The translations under genes and the position numbers were made by a program. Under the pieces are notes generated by a model. That model saw only the letters and a list, made by a program, of their open reading frames with translations. It made no database searches and was not told the origin of the DNA. Shown in pieces: positions 41,365 through 50,121 of a DNA stretch of 64,000 bases. Position 1 is the stretch's first letter, and every line of letters starts with the position of its first letter. The DNA comes from Fibrobacter sp. (GTDB lineage: Bacteria; Fibrobacterota; Fibrobacteria; Fibrobacterales; Fibrobacteraceae), in contig JAKSIG010000010.1 of NCBI GenBank assembly GCA_024398955.1, forward strand, positions 1-64,000, read 5' to 3'.

Positions 41365-41946
41365 TTAGTGCTTGTTGTTTTGTGCCTGTGCGCGGAGACG
41401 GTAGGGGAGACCAGTAGAGTGCTGGTAGGCTAGGCGAGCGCGAACTTGTTCTAGATATTTTATATAAACTTCGCTTTGGTAATCGCGATAGGTCCAGTCA
41501 AAACTATGGAAATGTCCATCCTGAAAATAGAGGGTCGGTTCCACAAAAATGCCTCGCTGCATATATACACGCTGACGCTGGTCTTTTGTGGTGGCCAAGA
41601 AGAATTGCCCCAGAGTCATGTAGCCTGGATCAAGATTGACAGGGCGAAGTCCCGGGGTGCCGTTCTTTTCTGCAATGGTCAATTCTACATCGTTTGTCCA
41701 GAGCTTGATATCGACGATTTCTGTGCGGTCTACAAGAGTCTCGTAACTGAAGAAGGCTCGAACGGGAATGTCTCCGATTTCATCCTTGTAGTAGTTTGTA
41801 AATGTGAACGGGAATGGCTCTAGATTCAGGTCTTCTTCGCCGAATCTTTCGCGAAGCGTGCTGCGGACAGCTTCGACTGCGGTTGCATCCTTGGCCAAAA
41901 TGCCAACGATAATCTTGACTTTTGCGGGTTCCCTGATTGCTCCCAT
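41365..41946 (-). CDS. DUF4416 family protein
   Basis: 193 residues, cytoplasmic. The REPAKVKIIVGILAK start, FTNYYKDEIG, WTNDVELTIA and LDPGYMTLGQFFLATTKDQRQRVYM blocks match DUF4416, a family of unknown function. ATG 41946 overlaps the upstream stop (TAATG) and has AGGGGG 4 nt away, so it is translationally coupled. A longer frame from 42012 would lie inside the upstream gene. Confidence 0.75.
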   Translation of the reverse strand: MGAIREPAKVKIIVGILAKDATAVEAVRSTLRERFGEEDLNLEPFPFTFTNYYKDEIGDIPVRAFFSYETLVDRTEIVDIKLWTNDVELTIAEKNGTPGLRPVNLDPGYMTLGQFFLATTKDQRQRVYMQRGIFVEPTLYFQDGHFHSFDWTYRDYQSEVYIKYLEQVRARLAYQHSTGLPYRLRAQAQNNKH

Positions 41947-42734
41947 TATAGCCCCCTGGAGTCTTCTGCAGAAAGCTTGTAGATGTAGGGCCAGTTCTTG
42001 CCTGTAATCCACAGGTGCTTGCCGTCGTAGGCGATGCCGTTTAACACGTCAATTTCTGGATACTTGCTGTGCAGTTCGTAGACTTTGCGAGACAGGTCAA
42101 AATACTTCTTGACATGTCCAGAGGGCAATTCGATGATTGCTATGGAACCTGTCTGCCAGATGTTGGCGTATAGCGTGTTGCCTACGACTTCCAGCTCGTT
42201 CAGCATTTTTACAGGGCGGCCTCCATCGGTAACATCGATAACGCCAACGACATAAAATCCACCTAAGGCAAGCTGCAAAAGCTGGCTGGAACCGTTGCTC
42301 ATGAGCAATGCGTCTCTCCAGTAGGTAAGTCCCCATCCTTCGGTAGGAATGTTGAATTCACCCTTCTTTGAAAAGTTCTTGCGATTGTATATGAAGGCTT
42401 TTCTGGATTTCCAGGTCAGGTAGAAAATGTCGTCGCCAACAGCGATAGAACCTTCGCCAAAGTACTTGTCTGCAAGCATTGTAGAGTCAATGACCTTACC
42501 CTGCAGGGATTTTCGGTACAATCCGGACTTGCCGTAAAGTCCTGTAGTCTCGATCAATTCTTGTCCGTCAAAGAAAAGTCCTTGAACAAAATGATTTTTG
42601 TCATGAGGTATAGAATCTATGATGGCGGGAACTACACTTGGTGCTTCTGCAAAGGAATGTGCAAAAATCGTAGCAACCAGCAGTGCGATTATTGCTGTTA
42701 CTGAACTTGCCGATGTTCTTGCAAAAATCTTCAT
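41946..42734 (-). CDS. Glutaminyl-peptide cyclotransferase (glutamine cyclotransferase, beta-propeller type)
   Basis: 262 residues. It forms N-terminal pyroglutamate on peptides or proteins. The five-bladed propeller family pattern is clear: HFVQGLFFDGQELIETTGLYGKS, FGEGSIA, FYLTWKSRKAFIYN, EGWGLTYW, LLMSNGSS, MLNELEVV, LYANIWQT, VLNGIAYDGKHLWITGKNWP. A signal peptide (AIIALLVATIFAHSFA) sends it to the periplasm. ATG 42734 is preferred to 42764 because it begins the signal peptide and follows AGGA/AAGG. It sits 11 nt after the beta-barrel gene and overlaps DUF4416. Confidence 0.88.
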   Translation of the reverse strand: MKIFARTSASSVTAIIALLVATIFAHSFAEAPSVVPAIIDSIPHDKNHFVQGLFFDGQELIETTGLYGKSGLYRKSLQGKVIDSTMLADKYFGEGSIAVGDDIFYLTWKSRKAFIYNRKNFSKKGEFNIPTEGWGLTYWRDALLMSNGSSQLLQLALGGFYVVGVIDVTDGGRPVKMLNELEVVGNTLYANIWQTGSIAIIELPSGHVKKYFDLSRKVYELHSKYPEIDVLNGIAYDGKHLWITGKNWPYIYKLSAEDSRGL

Positions 42735-42745
42735 TGCCTTACGTC

Positions 42746-44752
42746 CTAGTTCCTGAATGTCCATACGATACCGTAGGCGAAGCGGAGTCCTTCGGGAGTG
42801 TAGCCTGATTCCGGCATGTAAATACTGTGGTTGAAGTTTTCGATACGGCTGTAAAGCTCAAATTGCAGAATCTGCATGCGAGCTTCAAAGTCCAGGGCCA
42901 GGTACTTCTTCATGTATTCCAGTTCAAGCTGGTTGTTTTCATTGATGGTGCAGTCGTAATGATCGCCGAACCATTGCCAGTCTACGCGGATGCTTACGCC
43001 CAGACGGTTAAATACAAATCGATTTTGCCAGTGAATGCTTCCCTTGTAGTAAAGTTCCGGAGTGTCTATCAGTTTTACGTCACGGTCTAAAGTCTGTCCT
43101 CGCTCGATATAGAACTTCCAGTTGCCCAGGCGGAAACCGAATCGAAGCATCCAGTCCAGAGAGTTGACTTCGGGAATGTTGGAATAAGTGAAGGCTTCTT
43201 CGATGGTCTTGGTGGTGTCCATCTGCCCCCACTTGACCCAACGGGGCTTAATCAGGTTTGTGGCTGTTTCGCTGCGGAATCCAAGACCGTAAAAACGTTC
43301 TCGCTTCTGCCAGGCTAAATTGATGGTTGACCTGTCTCGTTCTTCGATTTTGAGGTCCTTGCGGTGGAACGCCAGACGGCCGAATTCATCGGTTTTCACT
43401 TGGGCGGCATCTGGGAACTTGTTGTCGTGACGGAGGGTTGCGTTCAGTTTTAGGTGGTAGGGTAGCAGTGCTGTTGCGTCAAGGGAGTAGGCCTTGGCGT
43501 AGTCAATAGAATCCCGCACGGAACTGTTGCGCTGCATGCCGGTTTGCGTTCTAAAGAAGAACCGATGCCACAAGGTGTCGGACAATTCAAGATATCCAAT
43601 TTCACGATCCTGGAATTTGTGTTTTCGGACTTCCCCCAAGTCGTAGTCTACGTTCAAAAATTCGTACTTGAAACGGAGTGCCGGATTTAAAAGGGTATTG
43701 TAGGCTATCCCAAAGTTCCCTAGCATAGATTCGTAATTCAGGTACTTGGTTGTGTCGTAGAAGATGGAATCGGTTTGTGCGATACCATTTGTATCTACGT
43801 ATTCCTTGATGCGGCGAACGTAATGGGGGAGGGAGTCTTCTTCGATGGAGTGGTTTCCATAGGTAAAGTCAGCACTCAAGATTAAATTTTTTACAGGATA
43901 GAGTTCTAGACCTGCACCGTAGGTAGTGGCCTCTACGTCAACGGTGTAGGGGTCGACCTGGAATGTGCGAATGGACTTGTCCAATGTGTCTAGCAAAACT
44001 TTATGATTGGTATTGTCTGCATTTTCTAGACTGAAGAAGTTTATTTTTGCATAGGCCTTACCGACCCCAAAACGTGCGGTAACCATAGGCTGGATATGCA
44101 TGCTGTTCATGGCGATGTTTCGACCGCCAAAGGGAATGTCGCTGGAGTCGCGACCTAGGGAGAAGTAAGGGGAGTGAGTCACATTGGTGTAACTGTATTC
44201 CTTAGAGTCAACGTCGGAGTGGCTTGCCAATCCCAGTTCAAAGGTAACGGAGTCGGTGACCAGTCGCTTGAATTCCAGCCTCAGGGCGTTTCCACTAAAG
44301 GCTGGGCGTTCCCAGTTTAAGTCAGTAATGGGGGTGTCTACAGCAATGCCCTTTCGTTCTTCAACTAGCAAGCCGTTTTCGCCATTGAGGCCAAGGCCGC
44401 TTCCGTCATACATCAGACGTGTGGTGTAAAGTCCGGCAAGCATGCTGGGGTATCGCTGGCTTATGGAACCCATGCCCATGGCGTCGGGGTCCAGTTCCGG
44501 TCGTCCAAGAATTGAAGTCCCAAGAATCCAGTAGGATTTTTGTCCCGAGATGTCGTATGTTCGCTGCATGACTTCGGTCAGTGGCAAAACCCAGCGGCCT
44601 GCGTCGGTTTCTCGAGGAGCGGGGTCAATTCCATTGGGACTCTGGTAGATGGTGTCTTGCGGAGTGGGCTGGGTATAACCCAAAGAGCGTACGGGCTCGG
44701 CAAGGGCCGCAACGGCAAGAAGCAATAAAAGTGTTATTGCGCGAAACACCAT
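42746..44752 (-). CDS. Putative outer-membrane beta-barrel protein
   Basis: 668 residues with a signal peptide (LLLLAVAALAEP). It is rich in alternating aromatic/polar strands with charged loops (for example KYEFLNVDYDLGEV, LNATLRHDNKFP, INLAWQKRERFYGLG, MLRFGFRLGNWKFYIERG). It ends FAYGIVWTFRN, a C-terminal aromatic strand like those read by the BAM complex. No plug or TonB box is seen, so a large porin-like channel of 20 or more strands is likely. No family name can be given. It lies 13 nt after the PHP gene and 11 nt before the cyclotransferase. Confidence 0.7.
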   Translation of the reverse strand: MVFRAITLLLLLAVAALAEPVRSLGYTQPTPQDTIYQSPNGIDPAPRETDAGRWVLPLTEVMQRTYDISGQKSYWILGTSILGRPELDPDAMGMGSISQRYPSMLAGLYTTRLMYDGSGLGLNGENGLLVEERKGIAVDTPITDLNWERPAFSGNALRLEFKRLVTDSVTFELGLASHSDVDSKEYSYTNVTHSPYFSLGRDSSDIPFGGRNIAMNSMHIQPMVTARFGVGKAYAKINFFSLENADNTNHKVLLDTLDKSIRTFQVDPYTVDVEATTYGAGLELYPVKNLILSADFTYGNHSIEEDSLPHYVRRIKEYVDTNGIAQTDSIFYDTTKYLNYESMLGNFGIAYNTLLNPALRFKYEFLNVDYDLGEVRKHKFQDREIGYLELSDTLWHRFFFRTQTGMQRNSSVRDSIDYAKAYSLDATALLPYHLKLNATLRHDNKFPDAAQVKTDEFGRLAFHRKDLKIEERDRSTINLAWQKRERFYGLGFRSETATNLIKPRWVKWGQMDTTKTIEEAFTYSNIPEVNSLDWMLRFGFRLGNWKFYIERGQTLDRDVKLIDTPELYYKGSIHWQNRFVFNRLGVSIRVDWQWFGDHYDCTINENNQLELEYMKKYLALDFEARMQILQFELYSRIENFNHSIYMPESGYTPEGLRFAYGIVWTFRN

Positions 44753-44765
44753 TGGCTAAAACTCG

Positions 44766-45638
44766 TTAGTACCATTCAGCGCGGAGCTTTTCGCGACGCT
44801 CACGAAGGGCTTGAACCACGGTGTAAGGCATTTTCATGCAGTTTGGCGGGTAGGTTCCGCTTTCTGTGTGGAAGTCGCTTCCGCCAGTACCCACAAGCCC
44901 AAAACGCTGGGCCATTTCTTTGTACTTGCGACCTACGGCACCTTTCTGGGCGGGGCTATAGACTTCCATGCCTTGCACGCCCCATTCAACCATCTGTTCG
45001 ATGAATTCGTCGCTGAGACCAGACTTGTAGGGGTGGGCGAGAACCGCGATACCGCCGGCATTTTCGATGAGGCGGATGGTCTGCTGCGGGTTCAGCCCCT
45101 TCTTTTCGACAAAGGCGATACAGCCGTCACCAAGGTATTTGGTAAAGGCTTCAGAAAAACTTCCGATGTATTCTTCGGCTACCAGCGACATGGCTATATG
45201 GGGGCGGCCGATGACCTTGCCCTTGCAGTAGCTCAGTACCTTTTCGAGGGTGATGTCGATGCCTAAGGCGTTCAGCTTCTTGATGATGGCCTTGGCGCGA
45301 GTAACGCGTTGCTTGGCAAAATCCTGAAGTTCCATGTTCAGGGCCAGGTTGGTAGGGTCGCAGTAGTAACCCAGGATGTGAATGTCCTTGCCTTGCCAAA
45401 CGGAAGAAATTTCGATTCCCGGAATAATCTCGAGACCAATAGCCTTGGCAGGCTCTGCTGCCAGGTTGTAGCTGTCTAGATTATCGTGGTCTGTAATGGA
45501 AATGCAGCGTAAACCCTTCCTTTTACATAAAGTCAGCAGTTCTTCTACCTCGAGAGTTCCATCAGATAGCTTTGTATGCAGATGTAAATCTGCATAACCG
45601 CCATTTTCAGTAATGATCGTAGAAAAGCCCTTCTGCAT
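44766..45638 (-). CDS. PHP domain phosphoesterase (RNase AM/YciV-like)
   Basis: 290 residues. Metal-binding PHP motifs: YADLHLHTKLSDG, ITDHDNL, PGIEIS, GRPHIA, VLAHPYKSG and GGSDFHTE. Relatives are 3',5'-nucleotide bisphosphate phosphatases and 5'-3' exonucleases that mature rRNA ends. The ATG overlaps the upstream stop (TAATG at 45638). Confidence 0.85.
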   Translation of the reverse strand: MQKGFSTIITENGGYADLHLHTKLSDGTLEVEELLTLCKRKGLRCISITDHDNLDSYNLAAEPAKAIGLEIIPGIEISSVWQGKDIHILGYYCDPTNLALNMELQDFAKQRVTRAKAIIKKLNALGIDITLEKVLSYCKGKVIGRPHIAMSLVAEEYIGSFSEAFTKYLGDGCIAFVEKKGLNPQQTIRLIENAGGIAVLAHPYKSGLSDEFIEQMVEWGVQGMEVYSPAQKGAVGRKYKEMAQRFGLVGTGGSDFHTESGTYPPNCMKMPYTVVQALRERREKLRAEWY

Positions 45639-46186
45639 TACTTGACTCCGTAATACTGGGCTATGAGAGCCGCCTCGCTAGAAGTGCTGGGCTGCAAACT
45701 CAAATTCAGGAAGGGGTAGCATTTTTCGGTACAGAATCCAATTCTGCACCCGGCCCCGCTGACTTTTGCTAGGTAAAGGCGGGGGAGGAAGACGTCGCCC
45801 AGGAAGATGACCACCTGGGGGGCAAAACCTTTAATTTTGTCGCCAAGTTCCTGAAAAACAGGTTCTCCATAACGGCATTCCAGATCGCTGTAGTAAATGG
45901 CGCTTGCTCGTTTGGCAGAAATCAGTGCATGCAGTGATTCATGGGCTACCAGCAACGTGTTCTGGAAGAACGCCTGAGGCATCTGGTGCATAAAAGGGGC
46001 TGCTCGCTCCATATCACGATGGAGGAAAACCACTGTCTTTGGATTGCCTCTCAATGCCTCGGGAAAGCTGAATGCTCCGGATTCTTCGCCGGCACGTTTC
46101 AAAAACCAGCGGAACAGGGATTCCTGGCTGCTGAATCGCTTAAAAAAGTAGCGGAAACGGTCTGCGAAGTACAGAGATGGTTTCAA
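45638..46186 (-). CDS. Unknown small cytoplasmic protein
   Basis: 182 residues. It has a Rossmann-like pattern (TVVFLHRDMERAAPF, NTLLVAHESLHALI, APQVVIFLGDVFLPRLYLAKVSGAGCRIGFC) and ends LNLSLQPS, resembling a truncated glycosyltransferase-like or DUF6913-like fold. Not recognised with confidence. The start is a TTG at 46186 with GAGGA 4 nt upstream; an in-frame stop lies just before. First gene of a seven-gene minus-strand cluster. Confidence 0.6.
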   Translation of the reverse strand: MKPSLYFADRFRYFFKRFSSQESLFRWFLKRAGEESGAFSFPEALRGNPKTVVFLHRDMERAAPFMHQMPQAFFQNTLLVAHESLHALISAKRASAIYYSDLECRYGEPVFQELGDKIKGFAPQVVIFLGDVFLPRLYLAKVSGAGCRIGFCTEKCYPFLNLSLQPSTSSEAALIAQYYGVK

Positions 46187-46301
46187 AATATCCTCGGAGC
46201 GTTAATGCTGTAAAATATAAAAATTTGCACACGACCTGTACATTTGGCACGTCTCGGTTATAAGAATAAAAGAGTTTATTCCTGCGACATCAGACTTTAA
46301 C

Positions 46302-46309
46302 TAAATTTG
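46302..46309 (+). promoter_or_regulatory. TAAATTTG promoter box of the RNase H gene
   Basis: TAAATTTG ends 4 nt before the ATG at 46314, predicting a leaderless transcript. Confidence 0.55.
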
Positions 46310-46313
46310 AATC

Positions 46314-46904
46314 ATGGCAAAACAAAAGTTCTACGCAATTAAGACCCCAACCGAAAGCAAAATCGTGACAACCTGGGATGAATGTGAAAAACTTACCCAC
46401 GGCGTGAAGGGTGTGCTGTTCAAGTCCTTCGGTTCTATGGCCGAGGCAGAGGCATGGATTTCTGGGATGGCGGCCCCTGCACCGGGTGGAATCCGCGTAT
46501 TTGTTGATGGATCTTTTTCTCCAGGATTTCCCTATTCGGGTTGGGCTTTTGTTGTGACAGAAGATGACAAGGAACTTGCCCGCGGCAACGGCCTTACCGC
46601 CTTTGAGGCCGAGAGCCGCAACATCGACGGTGAGGTGATGGCCAGCTACCAGGCCATGCGCTGGCTGGACGCTCACGATATGAACGGTGTCATTTGCCAC
46701 GACTACGAAGGAATCGCCCGCTGGGCCAAGGGGGAGTGGGCCGCCAAGAGCAACATCGCCAAGCGTTATGTAACCGCCGCCCAACCTTACCTGCACCGCG
46801 TCAAGTTCGAAAAGGTTGCCGCCCACACCGGCGTCAAGTGGAACGAACTGGTGGACCAATTAGCGAAGGAAGCAATAGCCAAGGGAAAATCGTCTCAAAA
46901 GTGA
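46314..46904 (+). CDS. rnhA: Ribonuclease H with N-terminal RNA/DNA hybrid-binding domain
   Basis: 196 residues. The first 55 form a viroplasmin-like hybrid-binding domain (KFYAIKTPTES, GVLFKSFGSMAEAEAWI), as in eukaryotic and some bacterial RNase H1. The catalytic domain has the DEDD residues in VFVDGSF, DGEVMASYQA, CHDYEGI and LVDQLAKEA. It degrades RNA in RNA-DNA hybrids. Monocistronic with a terminator. Confidence 0.92.
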   Translation: MAKQKFYAIKTPTESKIVTTWDECEKLTHGVKGVLFKSFGSMAEAEAWISGMAAPAPGGIRVFVDGSFSPGFPYSGWAFVVTEDDKELARGNGLTAFEAESRNIDGEVMASYQAMRWLDAHDMNGVICHDYEGIARWAKGEWAAKSNIAKRYVTAAQPYLHRVKFEKVAAHTGVKWNELVDQLAKEAIAKGKSSQK

Positions 46905-46940
46905 TTTTGAGTCGAACGAAAAAAACTGTTTTTATAGGAA

Positions 46941-46966
46941 TACCGTGCAGTTCTGCACGGCTTTTC
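46941..46966. terminator. Terminator between convergent RNase H and U32 genes
   Basis: CCGTGCAG-tt-CTGCACGG followed by cTTTTc; A-rich sequence on the other side. The U32 stop lies inside the next 10 nt. Confidence 0.7.
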
Positions 46967-46968
46967 TG

Positions 46969-49629
46969 TTAGTCGCATTTCTTGCGGTTTTGCCAGGTAC
47001 TTTCGTTAAAGAGCTGACCTTCGCTTAAGCCGTACTTTTCCTGAATACCTGCCTGCTTGATGGCGTCTTCGATGGAAATCTTCCCGAGGATAGCCTGGGT
47101 GTAGATCAGCACCTTGCGACGGACTGTTTCGGCGTCTTCGTTCAGCATTTCAAGGCGGAAACGGTTTACGCCTGCGGTGCGGAGCTGCGGCAACAACTTT
47201 AATGCGGATTGCGGGTGGCCTACGAACAAGGTGTTGCGGCATTCCGCATCGGATTGCAGGAAGTGGCGTTCGCCCTTATGGTCCTCGATTTCAACCTTGT
47301 GCTGGGTGCAGATCTTGCCGCATTCCGGGAAGCGACGGCCTGTGGTGAGGCTTCTTGCAAAGGCGCAGTATTCGGAATGGAAGGCGGGCATGTACTGGTG
47401 TAGCGTCAGTTCCAGGCGGCTTCCGTCGATGTTGTTCAGCAGGTCGAAAAGTTGCACGCTGTTCAAGTCCCAGGAAGGGTGCAGGGCGGTGAGGCCCTGG
47501 TCCAAAAGCCACTGGTAGCTGGCGCTGTTGGCTGCGTTCAGGCTGTAGTCGCCAACCAGAGGGATGCCGCTGTCCTTGAGAATGGAGAGGGATCCTAGGT
47601 TACGTACCAGGGCGAAGTCGGGGCAGAGCTCCAGAATCTTTCTCAGGTAATGGTTTTCGCCGGGCTTATGGATGCGAAGGGTGGCCATGCCAGCCTTGAA
47701 TCCAAGGTCGCGAATCTGCTGGAGGGGTTCGTCGTATTTGACGCCCCAGTCAAAGTCCATGATCACGTTGTCGATGGCAAGGCCCTTGAGGGCTGCAATC
47801 TGGTCCGGGTTACGTACCAGGACGCTGATGGTGGGCTTGGCCATGGCGGAGGCGATGCCGAATTGGGCGGGTGCGCTGCTGTTTGCGGCTGCCGCGTTCT
47901 TCTTGTTTTCTACAGCGAACTTGGCGGAAATGTTCTGCAGGAACTTGCGACCTTCGTTAGCGCTGATGTGCATTTCCTTCCACTGAAGCTGAACTTCTTC
48001 AAGCTGCTGCACAGCGGATTGGCGCAGGTTGCGCAGCACCTTTCCTGGAACGAAAGGTGCGCCGTCCACGCGGACCATCAGCGTTCCAAGTTCGTAAGGC
48101 GTGGACGACAATCCGCCCAGCTCCTTGCGGGCTAGAGCCTCAATGGCCGCAGGATCCACTGCGTTCTTCGCGGCTTCCAACGGGCTTTCGCTTTCAACGA
48201 TAGCCGCCTTGTCTACTCCCTGCATCAGGGTTGCGCCAGCAAGCCAAACCTTCAAGGTCAGTTTTTCGCCTACCGCGCCCGTCAATTCCATGTTCACGGG
48301 ACGTTTCGTTTCCTGGTTGCGGTCTGTAAAAGTCTTCCGCAGTTCTTTTTCAAGAGCGGGGGAGTCGTTGCGGAAAACGTCCATGTTCCGTCCAATCTGG
48401 CGCATGTCGAAATCGCGGCTGAAATCCAGTCGTAGCACGGGGCCAATGCCACGCATGCCATCACCGCGCCTGTTGTGGGCGTTCTTCACCATCTCTGCAC
48501 CGTACAAACGGCTGCCAGTACTTATTCCGAAGGTGGCGTCTTCAAACAAGATGCCGTCGCCGGGGCGGGGGAGTGCGGTGTTCCTGTCTGCGCCATCCCT
48601 GCTAACCATGGAAGCAGGCATATTCAGTTCTACATAAACAGATCCGCGGTCCACCTTCACAACCTTGCCTAAATACATTCCGTGATGGTTGCTGAAGGTT
48701 CCGTTCACCAGTTCCTGATGGTTGTCGCCATCTAGCCAGCCGGTGGTTAAACTGCGGGAGAACAGAACTTCCAGCGGCTCCAGGTCGGCGCTTTCCAATC
48801 CCAAGTCCGCGCGGTTCTTCCCGCTTTCACCTAAATTATTCAAGGCCTTCCTATAGGCTCTTGTCACCGCTGCTACATATTCGGGGCTCTTCAGGCGGCC
48901 TTCCACCTTCAAGGATTCCACGCCGATTTCAGCCAGTTCCTTCAGCTTGGGTAGGGCGCACAAGTCCCGGGTGCTGAACAGATACTGGGCATTGGTTTCA
49001 GTATATTCCTTGCCGTCTACAAAAATGCGGTAGGGAAGGCGGCAACTCTGGGCGCATTGGCCGCGGTTTGCGGAACGTCCGCCAAAGTTTTCGCTGGTGA
49101 GGCACTGCCCGGAATAAGAAACGCAAAGGGCTCCGTGGACAAAGACTTCAATTTCAAGGTCGGTGCCAGCCTTGACCGCGGCAATTTGCTTCGCAGAAAG
49201 TTCGCGGCTCAATACTGCGCGGTTGAATCCGATGGGCTTCACCAGGTTTACGCCCTCGGCGCTGGCCAAGGTCATCTGGGTGCTGGCGTGTATTTCCTGC
49301 TCGGGGCAGATGGCGCGAATCAGTCGAGCAAGGCCAATGTCCTGGATAATGAATGCGTCTGGCTTCAGTTCAATGATCTTCGCCAAGAATTCCGGCAAGC
49401 CCTGCAGTTCACGCTCGAACACAAGAACGTTCATCGCCAAAAAACTGCGGACACCATGGGCGCGGGCGTAGCGGATCATAGCCCCAACGTCTTCGAAAGA
49501 AAAGTCCTCGGTGCGGCCGCGGGCATTCCAGTGAGGCACTCCAAAATAAACTGCGTTGGCCCCGTTCTTCACGGCGGCTTCCAGCATATCCCAGGTTCCC
49601 ACAGGCATCAAAAGTTCTTGTTCTTTCAT
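46969..49629 (-). CDS. Peptidase U32 family protein (RlhA/YdcP-like, long form)
   Basis: 886 residues. The U32 signature is intact: EVFVHGALCVSYSGQC, ENFGGRSANRGQCAQSCR, with the cysteines thought to bind iron-sulfur in this family. Related RlhA hydroxylates C2501 of 23S rRNA; others act in tRNA or ubiquinone hydroxylation. After residue 300 comes a DUF3656-like beta domain, then a second U32-like half near residues 610-830 with CAFARSLTTGRRFPECGKIC. Proteolytic activity is unlikely despite the family name. Confidence 0.85.
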   Translation of the reverse strand: MKEQELLMPVGTWDMLEAAVKNGANAVYFGVPHWNARGRTEDFSFEDVGAMIRYARAHGVRSFLAMNVLVFERELQGLPEFLAKIIELKPDAFIIQDIGLARLIRAICPEQEIHASTQMTLASAEGVNLVKPIGFNRAVLSRELSAKQIAAVKAGTDLEIEVFVHGALCVSYSGQCLTSENFGGRSANRGQCAQSCRLPYRIFVDGKEYTETNAQYLFSTRDLCALPKLKELAEIGVESLKVEGRLKSPEYVAAVTRAYRKALNNLGESGKNRADLGLESADLEPLEVLFSRSLTTGWLDGDNHQELVNGTFSNHHGMYLGKVVKVDRGSVYVELNMPASMVSRDGADRNTALPRPGDGILFEDATFGISTGSRLYGAEMVKNAHNRRGDGMRGIGPVLRLDFSRDFDMRQIGRNMDVFRNDSPALEKELRKTFTDRNQETKRPVNMELTGAVGEKLTLKVWLAGATLMQGVDKAAIVESESPLEAAKNAVDPAAIEALARKELGGLSSTPYELGTLMVRVDGAPFVPGKVLRNLRQSAVQQLEEVQLQWKEMHISANEGRKFLQNISAKFAVENKKNAAAANSSAPAQFGIASAMAKPTISVLVRNPDQIAALKGLAIDNVIMDFDWGVKYDEPLQQIRDLGFKAGMATLRIHKPGENHYLRKILELCPDFALVRNLGSLSILKDSGIPLVGDYSLNAANSASYQWLLDQGLTALHPSWDLNSVQLFDLLNNIDGSRLELTLHQYMPAFHSEYCAFARSLTTGRRFPECGKICTQHKVEIEDHKGERHFLQSDAECRNTLFVGHPQSALKLLPQLRTAGVNRFRLEMLNEDAETVRRKVLIYTQAILGKISIEDAIKQAGIQEKYGLSEGQLFNESTWQNRKKCD

Positions 49630-49748
49630 CTTGTCTATACCGATTGCTTTTTTACACCAAAAGATAAAAATAAACCTTGCATGTGTTAATTGGCGACTTA
49701 GGGCGATTATGTCTGCGGCAAACTGTATTTTTTACTAAAATTACGACC

Positions 49749-49982
49749 ATGAAGATGTTGAAGAAAATTTGCGTTTCACTTTCGACTTTGACCTTTATTC
49801 TTTTCGCATTGGCTTTTGCCGGTTGTGCCGACAAGGAAGCTGAAGCAGAAATGGCTCGCTTGACCGAGAAGAACGCTTCGCTCCAGCACACTGCTGATTC
49901 CCTCCAGCATACTTTGGATTCTCTGAATGCTTACAACGATTCGGTAAAGAAATCTTTACAAAGTCTGGATATGGGTATATAA
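49749..49982 (+). CDS. Small coiled-coil lipoprotein
   Basis: 77 residues. The signal ends in a lipobox (ALAFAGC). The mature part is a helix with DSLxxxLDSL heptads (TADSLQHTLDSLNAY), reminiscent of Lpp-like trimers but without a C-terminal lysine for attachment to peptidoglycan. Probably an outer-membrane or periplasmic structural lipoprotein. The box upstream is a weak TAAAATTA. A terminator follows. Confidence 0.75.
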   Translation: MKMLKKICVSLSTLTFILFALAFAGCADKEAEAEMARLTEKNASLQHTADSLQHTLDSLNAYNDSVKKSLQSLDMGI

Positions 49983-50009
49983 GCTGGAGTACATTGCAAT
50001 TTTTTCTCT

Positions 50010-50038
50010 AAAAAGCGGGGTAAACCCGTTTTTTTTAT
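50010..50038 (+). terminator. Rho-independent terminator of the small lipoprotein gene
   Basis: CGGG-gtaaa-CCCG with an upstream A run and a TTTTTTTT tail. Confidence 0.75.
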
Positions 50039-50111
50039 CAAAATCAAAATTTTTCATACTGAACCGCCACCTCTAGTCAAAAAGATTTGGGGATTCGTTG
50101 TGAATATTATG

Positions 50112-50119
50112 TATATTTG
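50112..50119 (+). promoter_or_regulatory. TATATTTG promoter box
   Basis: TATATTTG fits the consensus exactly, with TTTG at 50086-50089 placed like a -33 element 22 nt upstream. It would start transcription near 50124, the 5' end of the structured RNA candidate. Confidence 0.55.
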
Positions 50120-50121
50120 GC

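Noticed and set aside
41947-42012. Longer start (42012) for the DUF4416 protein
   Set aside because: It overlaps the cyclase gene; the ATG at 41946 has AGGGGG and the TAATG coupling seen at three other junctions.
42735-42764. Longer start (42764) for the glutaminyl cyclase
   Set aside because: It would overlap the barrel gene and put ten charged residues before the signal peptide, with no ribosome binding site.
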